DNA of 56,542 bases from Patescibacteria group bacterium (GTDB lineage: Bacteria; Patescibacteriota; Patescibacteriia; Patescibacteriales; UBA12465): contig JAQUWT010000006.1 of the NCBI GenBank assembly GCA_028692765.1, positions 1 to 56,542 of the forward strand. The letters are read 5' to 3'. This document shows, one piece after another, positions 49,630 to 56,338 of this stretch (the first letter of the stretch is position 1; each line of letters starts with the position of its first letter). Below the pieces are notes generated by a model. It ran no database searches, had not been told where the DNA came from, and worked only from the letters and a program-made list of their open reading frames with translations. Both the position numbers and the translations under genes were made by a program.

Positions 49630-50740
49630 AGGGAAATTCGGTAGTTAACTCCCCGGAGTAATAGAATTCAAAGGCGAGGGAGCCAAAAAAATATTTTTCC
49701 CCGTTAATTTCTAGAGTCGAGCCTCCGACTGCGGGATTAGCCTTCGGCTGAGAATGGTCAAAGCCGATATTATACAAAGTGGCAATAATTTCCGGACGAT
49801 AGTCGATATTATAACCGGCTCCCTGCCATTGCGCCTGCAGTTCTTTGATGATAAGGGCGCCGTAGAGATAGGAATAATAATGATTGCGGCTGTCGGTAAG
49901 GCGGAGGTATCTTTCTTTATTAACATCAATATCCGTCGGAAAATCTAAAAGTTTTTCTTTGTCTTTGCCAAGATAAAAGGGAGAGGCCTGGTCGCGCAGA
50001 TGCTCTTCTGTCTGTATCGCCATCTTTTCCTTAATTGACATCACCCCCCAGGCCATTTTATTGGCATTGGCCAATATTTTCAAAGGCTTAAAAAATTGTT
50101 CGTAGAATTCTCGCTGTGTATAGTAAAGCCGCAGTTGCTCCACAATGGCTACCGACACCAATAATCGCGGTTGGATGCCGGCGATGCTAGCCGCTTGCTT
50201 GATTTTCTTTTCATCTTTTACAATCGCTTCTTTAATGATTTGCCAATATTCCGTATCTTGCCAAGTATAGGCGCTAGTTTCATTTTTATCGGCCAGATAA
50301 GATATAAGAGAGTCTTTATTCCAGCGGCCGATTTCGTTATTGCAGGACGCTAATGAATCACTGAATTCGCTATTGCTTCCCTTCCTTAGCTCTAAAGCTA
50401 AAAGCATGCGCTGTAAAAGTTCTTCCGATTTAGTATTAAGATAGGCGGAGAGCATGTCTTTAGCTTCGTGGGGCGAAGTTTCCGCGGCGACGCCCAGCAG
50501 GCACCAATTTAAATTTTCATTTTCACCGTAGATAGAAGGATTAGCTGGCAGGCCGGGGTTGATAAAAGTCAGGGGAGATTCTTGAGCAATTTGATTATAG
50601 GCGAAGGAATTGCCGTCCTCCTCGCCGGCAACATTGGTTAGGCCCCAGCGGACAGCAAAGAAGCCCAGCGCTAAAAAGAAAATAGCTGATAAAAACAAAA
50701 TCAGGACTGCTTTAAGCAGATGTTGATAGATTTTTTTCAT
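49622..50740 (-). CDS. Membrane-anchored lytic-transglycosylase-like protein
   Basis: 372 aa with an N-terminal membrane helix (about residues 10-32) and an outward helical domain. Three blocks match the soluble lytic transglycosylase pattern in order: PRLLVSVAIVEQLR near 195 (candidate catalytic Glu), WGVMSIKEKM near 231, and PEIIATLYNIGF near 315. These enzymes cleave the glycan strand of peptidoglycan. The family assignment is from motif order only. It lies between ldh and corA. Confidence 0.6.
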   Translation of the reverse strand: MKKIYQHLLKAVLILFLSAIFFLALGFFAVRWGLTNVAGEEDGNSFAYNQIAQESPLTFINPGLPANPSIYGENENLNWCLLGVAAETSPHEAKDMLSAYLNTKSEELLQRMLLALELRKGSNSEFSDSLASCNNEIGRWNKDSLISYLADKNETSAYTWQDTEYWQIIKEAIVKDEKKIKQAASIAGIQPRLLVSVAIVEQLRLYYTQREFYEQFFKPLKILANANKMAWGVMSIKEKMAIQTEEHLRDQASPFYLGKDKEKLLDFPTDIDVNKERYLRLTDSRNHYYSYLYGALIIKELQAQWQGAGYNIDYRPEIIATLYNIGFDHSQPKANPAVGGSTLEINGEKYFFGSLAFEFYYSGELTTEFPFE

Positions 50741-50753
50741 GATGATAATAGCC

Positions 50754-51677
50754 TTATTTTACGCCTTGCTCCGCGGTTTTTAATTTGGCCGCCGAGGCTT
50801 GCAGTAGTTTTTTTTCTTCAGCCGATATTTCCATATTAACTCGGCGCAGAACCCCGTGTCGGCCGATAACCGCCGGAAGGCTTAAGCAAACTCCCTTGAT
50901 GTCGAATTCCCCATTTAAAGGGTGGGAAATGGTAAAGACGGTCTTCTTGTCAAATAATACCGCCCGGCTCAATTGGACAATGCCGGCGGCAATAGCGTAA
51001 TATGTCGCCTGCTTGCCTTCAATAATAGCGTAGGCGGCATTTTTAGCCTGATTAAATAGTCTTTTTTTGCTTGATTTTGATAATTTATAGAAATTATCGA
51101 TGCTAGAATTACCAACCATAGCCGTGCTCCAAAGCGGTAATTCACTATCTCCGTGTTCACCGACAATGTAAGCATGAACGCTTTTTGGATCGACTGACAT
51201 TTTTTCCCCAAGCAGAAGCCTGAATCTGGCGGTATCCAGAACGGTTCCAGAGCCAAAAATCTGTTTTTTCTTTTTTGGAAACATTTTAATGGCGATATTA
51301 GTTAAGATGTCTACTGGATTAGTAACCATTAGAACTACTGCTTCGGGATTATGCTTAAATATTTTTGGCATTAGGTCTTTGATAATGGTGGAATTTTTCT
51401 TTAATAAATCTAGCCTGGTTTCTCCCGGCTTCTGCGCCGCCCCGCAAGTAATTACAACTAGACTGCTGTCTTTAATATCGTCATAAGTACCGACTTTGAC
51501 GTCAGTATAGCCCCAGAAAGGAACGGAATGCTGCAAATCCATCACTTGCGATTTCACTAATTTTTCATTAAGATCAATTAGGGCAATTTCTTCGGTAATA
51601 TCGGAAGCAATGAGACCGTAGGCAGCGGTGCTGCCGACCATACCTGCACCAATAATTGTAATTTTATTTTTGTCCAT
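50754..51677 (-). CDS. ldh: L-lactate dehydrogenase
   Basis: 307-aa NAD-dependent dehydrogenase. The Rossmann motif is GAGMVGS near residue 10. The active loop is AAQKPGETRLDLL near 80-92, where Gln rather than Arg at the specificity position favours lactate over malate. The catalytic Asp-His pair is seen in LDTARFR and VGEHGDSELP. It reduces pyruvate to regenerate NAD+ in fermentation, as expected for an obligate fermenter. First gene of ldh, transglycosylase-like, corA. Confidence 0.95.
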   Translation of the reverse strand: MDKNKITIIGAGMVGSTAAYGLIASDITEEIALIDLNEKLVKSQVMDLQHSVPFWGYTDVKVGTYDDIKDSSLVVITCGAAQKPGETRLDLLKKNSTIIKDLMPKIFKHNPEAVVLMVTNPVDILTNIAIKMFPKKKKQIFGSGTVLDTARFRLLLGEKMSVDPKSVHAYIVGEHGDSELPLWSTAMVGNSSIDNFYKLSKSSKKRLFNQAKNAAYAIIEGKQATYYAIAAGIVQLSRAVLFDKKTVFTISHPLNGEFDIKGVCLSLPAVIGRHGVLRRVNMEISAEEKKLLQASAAKLKTAEQGVK

Positions 51678-51769
51678 AAAAAATTGAAGTTTTTAATATA
51701 TCTTATAATTAATTCTATCATAAAAATTAAGAAAGTTCTATTTTATTATTTTTAAGCTTTGTGATAAAT

Positions 51770-51808
51770 AAAAAAACAAGCTTCATTTATAATTAAAATT
51801 TAGCTTGT
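51770..51808 (-). terminator. Terminator whose first arm is coding
   Basis: On minus, ACAAGCT (51808-51802) lies in the last codons of the AlaE-like gene and pairs with AGCTTGT (51782-51776). TTTTTTATTTATC follows. Confidence 0.8.
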
Positions 51809-52236
51809 TTATTGTGATAGTGTCGTCTGACTCGGTCTAAAATATAGCCATATAGCCAGCCCAAAAGAAGATTGTCTCCGACATAAAGACAGGCGGTGAT
51901 TAGGATAGAGTGCCATAGTACGCCGCTAATCCAAGCACTGAAAATGTAAATGGGAATTTGATACAGCGATAGCGCTACGGAGTCAGCAAAGGCTTTAAAT
52001 ATTAATTTCCCTTTCTGCCAAATATGGCGACGGCAGAAGTCAATTAAATAGCCAAGGAGAAAGGCACCAGCAAAGCGGATGATGGTATAGATTATTCGCA
52101 CCCATAGCCACTGCTCTCCGCTAGCGCCACCGAGCCAAATTTCATAGACCAGAGTCAAGAATCCGGCAATAATATTATACAACACCATCGCGACAATATC
52201 GCTCCGGTATCTTAACCAAAAGCGATTTTTTTTCAT
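51793..52236 (-). CDS. AlaE-like L-alanine exporter
   Basis: 147 aa with four predicted membrane helices. The order of conserved segments follows AlaE of E. coli: an N-terminal SDIVAMVLYN segment, ADSVALSLYQIPIYI, and the C-terminal GWLYGYILDRVRRH. AlaE exports excess L-alanine by proton antiport. A CPR cell that imports peptides would have use for it, and peptidase E is encoded 2 kb away. Assignment is by family resemblance. Confidence 0.8.
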   Translation of the reverse strand: MKKNRFWLRYRSDIVAMVLYNIIAGFLTLVYEIWLGGASGEQWLWVRIIYTIIRFAGAFLLGYLIDFCRRHIWQKGKLIFKAFADSVALSLYQIPIYIFSAWISGVLWHSILITACLYVGDNLLLGWLYGYILDRVRRHYHNKQAKF

Positions 52237-52271
52237 GGTTTATTGTTTCTTTATTGTTAAGGTGATAAGAA

Positions 52272-52300
52272 AATATAATATAAAATTATAATTTTGTCAA
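52272..52300 (-). promoter_or_regulatory. Promoter of the AlaE-like gene
   Basis: On minus, TTGACA (52295-52300), 17 nt, TATATT (52272-52277). Confidence 0.8.
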
Positions 52301-52304
52301 TTTA

Positions 52305-52336
52305 TAAAAAACAAAGCCGCTTTCGGGAAAGCGGCT
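52305..52336 (-). terminator. Terminator of the PRPP synthetase unit
   Basis: AGCCGCTTT (52315-52323) pairs with AAAGCGGCT (52328-52336). On minus it is followed by TTGTTTTTTATA. Confidence 0.9.
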
Positions 52337-52356
52337 CTTTAAAATTTTAAATTACC

Positions 52357-53184
52357 TTATTTCTTTAAGGATTCAGTAATTGCTTCGTAGATAGCGGCGG
52401 CAATTACCTCGTTCGTGGAGCAATCTACAATTTTACCGCCGGTGCGGTTAGTGTCATCACGGATAATAGTGTCTCCGGCCAGCACTTTTTCGAAAGGATT
52501 TTCAAAAAAAGTCGTTAGTTTCCAGCCGTTTACGCAAACAGCATGAGTGAAGGCAAAATATATTGCCTTGGCGCCTAAACCTTTAAGTTTTTTAGCGGTG
52601 CTATTGGCGGTTCCGCCGGAAGCTAATTCGTCATCAATCATGATGATGTTGGCACCCGAAATATCAACTTCGGAAATATGCTTAATCATATTGATATCAA
52701 ATTCGAACTTCTTACTGGCCGCTTGTTTTATGGCTTCTATGTCGTTTTCTCCCGCACTGAAAATTTCTGTTTGATTATTTATTTTTCTGACTTTCAGATC
52801 GAAAATAACGGCAGAGCCTTGGATTTTTTTGGCATGGGCTATAGCCCTGGGAATCGACCCTTTATCTGGAGAGTACACGAAAATATTTTCGTGTTTAGGC
52901 ACTATAGTCTTTAACGTTCTGCTAAAATCCATGTAAGCCGGGCGAAATTTGATTCCGAAACTTTCAGCCATAGCCCCCATATAATCAGAGTGAGGCACAC
53001 AGGCAATTAGTTCATCGGCGCCGGCCACGGATAAGAAATGGAGATATTGTTTTAAGTATTGAATCTCCTCTCCTTTTTCTTCGTGGTCATTTCGGCGCAC
53101 CAATATGAAGGGATTGACCGCAATGACATGAGCCGCTTTATATTGGTTTTTAAAAGCGTAGGTCAGATTAATAAAATCTAACAT
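52357..53184 (-). CDS. prs: Ribose-phosphate pyrophosphokinase-like protein, C-terminal part
   Basis: 275-aa frame carrying most of a PRPP-synthetase-like protein, including the PRPP-binding loop MIDDELASGGTANST near residue 193. Homology extends upstream of its first ATG: the same frame continues (DSLISKTAMLDF) to a T7 run at about 53212-53218, where the N-terminal 72-aa frame (53199-53417) would join it by a -1 shift. The family makes 5-phosphoribosyl-1-pyrophosphate for nucleotide synthesis. As drawn it lacks the N-terminal domain needed for ATP binding. Confidence 0.8.
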   Translation of the reverse strand: MLDFINLTYAFKNQYKAAHVIAVNPFILVRRNDHEEKGEEIQYLKQYLHFLSVAGADELIACVPHSDYMGAMAESFGIKFRPAYMDFSRTLKTIVPKHENIFVYSPDKGSIPRAIAHAKKIQGSAVIFDLKVRKINNQTEIFSAGENDIEAIKQAASKKFEFDINMIKHISEVDISGANIIMIDDELASGGTANSTAKKLKGLGAKAIYFAFTHAVCVNGWKLTTFFENPFEKVLAGDTIIRDDTNRTGGKIVDCSTNEVIAAAIYEAITESLKK

Positions 53185-53198
53185 TGCAGTTTTTGAAA

Positions 53199-53417
53199 TT
53201 AAGGAGTCAAAAAAACAATATTTTTTCCCTCGATATTCTTAAAATCAATAATTCTGTCGTTTGGGCATCCATCTCGCCAGGAGCCAAAATCCATTAACTT
53301 AAATTCGGGAGAACTGCCAAAAGGCTTCCCCAGGAGTTCATTCACCATTATTAATACATTCTGACCCAGTTGTTTGTTGTTTCGGCCACGGTAAAACAAA
53401 AAATTAGACATATCCAT
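53199..53417 (-). CDS. prs: PRPP synthetase N-terminal fragment, out of frame with the rest
   Basis: 72-aa frame with FYRGRNNKQLGQNVLIMVNE, FGSWRDGCPN and EGKNIVFLT, resembling the N-terminal domain of ribose-phosphate pyrophosphokinases. It ends at TAA 15 bases before the C-terminal frame's ATG. In the mRNA the shift site is T-TTT-TTG in the zero frame, a classic -1 slippery heptamer. One extra T, or a -1 slip, restores a single chain of about 350 aa. It may be a sequencing error, a real mutation, or programmed slippage. Confidence 0.75.
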   Translation of the reverse strand: MDMSNFLFYRGRNNKQLGQNVLIMVNELLGKPFGSSPEFKLMDFGSWRDGCPNDRIIDFKNIEGKNIVFLTP

Positions 53418-53463
53418 GTTTTTTCCCTTTCTTAAATTTTAATGAGCGTTTATTTAACTATTT

Positions 53464-53492
53464 AAGATAACACCTTTATTATCTATTGTCAA
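53464..53492 (-). promoter_or_regulatory. Promoter of prs
   Basis: On minus, TTGACA (53487-53492), 17 nt ending TGT, TATCTT (53464-53469). Leader about 40 nt, with GGGAAA close to the ATG. Confidence 0.75.
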
Positions 53493-53496
53493 ACAT

Positions 53497-53529
53497 AAAA
53501 AGACAAGCTTATTAAGGGCTTGTCTTTTT
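53497..53529. terminator. Bidirectional terminator
   Basis: AAAAAGACAAGC (53497-53508) pairs perfectly with GCTTGTCTTTTT (53518-53529). On minus it closes the 40-aa basic protein gene. Confidence 0.92.
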
Positions 53530-53543
53530 ATATTTTTATCTCT

Positions 53544-53666
53544 TTATCTTTTTTTTCTTTTTTCTGCTTTTTCTTCCAACATTACTCTTTTAATTTCTAG
53601 GCGCTTAGCAGTTTTGTGGGAATGAGATTTCTTGCCCTTGCCGACGCCGGTGCTTCTTTTAGCCAT
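53544..53666 (-). CDS. Small highly basic protein, 40 aa
   Basis: Frame of 40 residues starting MAKRSTGVGKGKKSHSHKTA and ending EKAEKRKKR: 16 Lys/Arg, no hydrophobic core, and a helical C-terminal half. The composition suggests an RNA- or ribosome-binding peptide, but I do not recognise a known small ribosomal protein. The gene has a clean start, its own terminator and no overlap with other genes, which supports a real gene. Confidence 0.6.
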   Translation of the reverse strand: MAKRSTGVGKGKKSHSHKTAKRLEIKRVMLEEKAEKRKKR

Positions 53667-53746
53667 ATTGATAAATATAAAATTAATAATATTAATTTTA
53701 TAGGATTATTAAAATAAAATCAATGTTTTTTAGATTTAAATAAATT

Positions 53747-53777
53747 AAGGCCCATTCATAGAACGGGCCTTGCTTTT
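53747..53777. terminator. Probable terminator
   Basis: AAGGCCC pairs with GGGCCTT around an 11-nt loop (ATTCATAGAAC). T5 follows on plus; a looser T-rich stretch (TTAATTTATTT) follows on minus, where it would end the 139-aa gene. Confidence 0.65.
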
Positions 53778-53795
53778 TAATGGCTTTTTCTCTGT

Positions 53796-54215
53796 TTAGC
53801 CGATAATGCACACATGCATGCTGAGCATTCCAAAGTCAACCTCTTCTGCTGGCACGGCGACGATTTTCCAATCCTTTCTTATGCCAATGCAATCCGGATT
53901 GGTAGCTTCTTTCCCGATTCTGAGCTTAATACTGTTCCAGAACAATCGGTCCAGGGTTTTGTTGATTAAGGGACTGTTTTGGTTCGGATCAACGGCCGTT
54001 CCATCGATTTTTGCAGATACCGGAATTTGATTATAATCATCAGCGACCTTATGTGCGGCTAAAAATGTAGCCTTTTCATAATCATCAACTTCCCCGATGA
54101 CAGTTTCATTTTCTCCGACTTCTTTTTCAACCGGGCAAACCAATTTCCCGTTTGCAAAAATTTCATTTACAATGCCAAGCATAGTCTTTTTCTGGGCTTC
54201 AACAATAGTTTCCAT
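53796..54215 (-). CDS. Hypothetical protein, 139 aa, with palindromic promoter
   Basis: Not recognised. Soluble, with an N-terminal helix (METIVEAQKKTMLGIVNEIF) followed by a mixed domain (DDYEKATFLAAHKVADDYNQIP). No membrane span. The start at 54215 was preferred over an in-frame ATG 36 bases upstream, which codes for a non-conserved-looking Lys/Asn-rich leader; neither has a Shine-Dalgarno site. Long leader and two perfect palindromes upstream suggest tight transcriptional control. Confidence 0.6.
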   Translation of the reverse strand: METIVEAQKKTMLGIVNEIFANGKLVCPVEKEVGENETVIGEVDDYEKATFLAAHKVADDYNQIPVSAKIDGTAVDPNQNSPLINKTLDRLFWNSIKLRIGKEATNPDCIGIRKDWKIVAVPAEEVDFGMLSMHVCIIG

Positions 54216-54261
54216 TGCATTAAATTTTAGTGAAACATTAATTTTAAACAACTATTTATAC

Positions 54262-54305
54262 TATAAGTATAATATACTTATATCATATAATTTAAATAAT
54301 GTCAA
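54262..54305 (-). promoter_or_regulatory. Promoter with a perfect palindromic operator over the -10
   Basis: On minus, TTGACA (54300-54305), 17 nt, TATAAG (54277-54282). The 21-bp palindrome TATAAGTATA-A-TATACTTATA occupies 54262-54282, covering the -10 and the predicted start. A dimeric repressor could sit here. Confidence 0.65.
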
Positions 54306-54316
54306 TATTATTAAAT

Positions 54317-54338
54317 ATATAGCTATAATTAGCTATAT
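54317..54338. promoter_or_regulatory. Second inverted repeat upstream of the -35
   Basis: ATATAGCTA (54317-54325) and TAGCTATAT (54330-54338) form a perfect inverted repeat 12 bp upstream of the -35 of the 139-aa gene. No T tract; a protein-binding site is more likely than a terminator. Confidence 0.45.
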
Positions 54339-54411
54339 TGTACAACATTTAACTTTTTTATTCTTATAATTTCTAATTTCAATACCCTATTACTCAATAA
54401 GCATAATTTAA

Positions 54412-54443
54412 TAAAAAAACCGCTGGGCTGACCATGCGGTTTT
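54412..54443. terminator. Terminator of peptidase E gene
   Basis: AAAACCGC (54416-54423) pairs with GCGGTTTT (54436-54443). On minus it is followed by further T residues. Confidence 0.88.
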
Positions 54444-54466
54444 AACGAATTATTATCCTCGAGTAG

Positions 54467-55204
54467 TTATAGCATACCAGTGCCATCAAAAGGTTCACCT
54501 GGCAGCCAAATAGAATTATTTCCGTCTTTGCGGAAAATTACTGCTTCACTGCTTCCGCGAAGAATATATTTTTTTCCATATCCTTCAATCCAACAACTTT
54601 CCGGAAGCCCAACGACTTGCCATTCATGGTTATGAAGAATAACCTGACGTATTCTCTCTTCCCTGGTTTCACCCATGTGCTTATCCACAAGTGCTCCTGG
54701 GACAAAATGGGGATTAATTTGAAATGGCACTATCCCAAATCCTTGAGTATTTTTTATGGAATTAATGGGGCACATGTCGTTAGTGGTGATTACTGAATTA
54801 CAAGCCATCACTGTTCCGGCACTGGCGCTGATATATTTCCATTCGCCATTATCCACTTTATCTCTTATGTCGGGCAAGACGCAAGTAACCTCGCGGGCGT
54901 TTGATAATAGCCAGGTGTTACCGCCTCCAACGCAAACAGCACAAATGCTTTCATCCCTCAAAAATGAGATGCTACTCGCATAATTATGCATGCCAACAAC
55001 TTCATAACCGAATTCGCTAAAAATCTTAGCAATTAAATCGGTATAACCGACGTAATCCATGTCGGCATTGGCGTAAGGAATAAAAAGAATTTTGTTTTGT
55101 TTTCCTACTGGCTTACCGAGAAAATTTTTTAAAGATATAAGGCAATGATTCCAAAACCCACCGCCATTATACCTGGAACTACTAATTAGAAATACTTTTT
55201 TCAT
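54467..55204 (-). CDS. pepE: Peptidase E (S51 family, alpha-aspartyl dipeptidase)
   Basis: 245-aa S51 peptidase that cleaves dipeptides with N-terminal Asp. Landmarks are VGGGNTWLL near residue 95, the nucleophile Ser in SASAGTVMAC near 129, a TTNDMCPI block near 144, and INPHFVPGAL near 167 followed by GETREERI. It aligns along its full length with E. coli PepE in order of motifs. Monocistronic, with its own extended -10 promoter and terminator. Cytoplasmic peptide salvage fits a scavenging lifestyle. Confidence 0.93.
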   Translation of the reverse strand: MKKVFLISSSRYNGGGFWNHCLISLKNFLGKPVGKQNKILFIPYANADMDYVGYTDLIAKIFSEFGYEVVGMHNYASSISFLRDESICAVCVGGGNTWLLSNAREVTCVLPDIRDKVDNGEWKYISASAGTVMACNSVITTNDMCPINSIKNTQGFGIVPFQINPHFVPGALVDKHMGETREERIRQVILHNHEWQVVGLPESCWIEGYGKKYILRGSSEAVIFRKDGNNSIWLPGEPFDGTGML

Positions 55205-55275
55205 CGCAACAAATTTTAAGGTGAATACTAATTTCGAAACTTATGTTGTATTTTAACGTGCTAATTTATCAAAAA

Positions 55276-55305
55276 AATATAGCATCTAATCCCCTTTTCT
55301 GTCAA
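55276..55305 (-). promoter_or_regulatory. Promoter of pepE
   Basis: On minus, TTGACA (55300-55305), 18 nt ending TGC, TATATT (55276-55281). Leader about 65 nt. Confidence 0.75.
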
Positions 55306-55372
55306 TGTTTATTTTTATTATATACACTAATTATTTGTTTAAATCAAAAAACTAAGCGTAAACTGAGCTCTT

Positions 55373-55560
55373 CCGATTTTTTGGTAATATTAAACGACTC
55401 GTGTCGGTCTTAAGTACCAAAATATTGTTGGCTCCTGCGGTGGGATTCGAACTAGGGGTCGGTCTTTAAACACGATTTCCCTTCTCGGTATCTAATATTA
55501 GCTAAATTATTTCCTATAGTATTCTATTCAAAAAGTTTTGAATCCGATTTCCGGTATCTA
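55373..55560 (+). repeat. Short direct repeats around the tRNA fragment
   Basis: Family 1 has CGATTT and GGTA cores at 55373-55388, 55473-55494 (ending CGGTATCTA) and 55544-55560 (ending CGGTATCTA). Family 2 has GTCGGTCTT near 55403 and 55459. They flank the tRNA-derived 24-mer on both sides, as arm-type integrase sites do. The 353-nt stretch 55205-55557 otherwise holds only the pepE promoter. Confidence 0.55.
55429..55452 (-). other. tRNA 3'-end fragment, probable attachment site
   Basis: On minus, G53 plus TTCGAAT (T loop), CCCAC (T-stem 3' strand), CGCAGGA (acceptor 3' strand), G73 and CCA: exactly the last 24 nt of a tRNA. Directly upstream (CCTA) it stops matching: the T-stem 5' strand GTGG is absent, and no TCCTGCG 5' acceptor strand is found nearby. 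This is the form left when an integrative element recombines at the 3' end of a tRNA gene. Confidence 0.7.
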
Positions 55561-56337
55561 TTTAGTAAAATCAATAATTAATACTGTCCTATCATCCTTT
55601 GATTTAGTTGATTTGTATCGCATGTATTTATTAGGATCTTCTTTTTCAGTTATTTCGTAGGCTTCTTCCCAATCTTCGATAGATGTACCTGACGGAATAC
55701 TAAAATAGCCATCCGTAAATATTTCAATTGTCTTAATATCACTTATATTATATTCAAATGTTTTAATAAACTTTGCTGGGGTACTGGTGCCATCAATAAC
55801 ACCATAGCCTAAAGGATCCTGAGAATTATTTTGATATTCAAATTGTTTTATTAGTAACGGCATAATATACTCACGGCTGCCAGCGATATCACCAGTTTCT
55901 TCAATATATTTTGCTCTCTGTTCGGCGTTATTAACATCAACTTGCTTCACGTCGCTGAAAACATTTTGTCCATTGATTCTAAAAGAAGTATCGCCGATAG
56001 ATGTTATAACCACTTTATTATTAATTATCCTAACCGCTACTAAATAGCAAGAAAATCGAAATTTAGCATCAGATATTTCAGAAACTATTTTAAATTTTTC
56101 ATAAAGCTTAGCGACCTTATTATTTAAATACTCTATCAATTCAATGCCATTTAAATTACAGGCTAAAGTTTCATCAACTACAATTTTGGAAATAATTTCT
56201 CCGCCAGTCTGACTATTATATTCGCGGCCGCTTTTATCCGTAGCTCCATCTGTGACCACAAAGCAATCATCATTATAGCCAAAATAATCCTCATTTTTAT
56301 TATTATCTTTACCTATTGAAAAAGACTGAACTAACAT
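55558..56337 (-). CDS. PP2C-family protein phosphatase-like protein
   Basis: 259 aa with the PP2C order of metal-binding motifs: NEDYFGY, VVTDGATDKSG near residue 25, ITSIGDTSFRI near 110, EIFTDGYFSI near 205 and SKDDRTVLII at the end. It would dephosphorylate Ser/Thr proteins. The start at 56337 (MLVQSF) was chosen because it lies one base after the preceding stop (TAA-T-ATG); the ATG at 56364 would overlap that gene by 26 nt. AT-rich and next to the tRNA fragment, so probably cargo of an integrated element. Confidence 0.8.
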   Translation of the reverse strand: MLVQSFSIGKDNNKNEDYFGYNDDCFVVTDGATDKSGREYNSQTGGEIISKIVVDETLACNLNGIELIEYLNNKVAKLYEKFKIVSEISDAKFRFSCYLVAVRIINNKVVITSIGDTSFRINGQNVFSDVKQVDVNNAEQRAKYIEETGDIAGSREYIMPLLIKQFEYQNNSQDPLGYGVIDGTSTPAKFIKTFEYNISDIKTIEIFTDGYFSIPSGTSIEDWEEAYEITEKEDPNKYMRYKSTKSKDDRTVLIIDFTK

Positions 56338-56338
56338 A

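Noticed and set aside
55367-55377. 11-base match to the end of a common Illumina adapter (GCTCTTCCGAT)
   Set aside because: The match breaks on both sides and the sequence continues as AT-rich local DNA. It is likely chance, but worth a read check because an attachment-site candidate is close.
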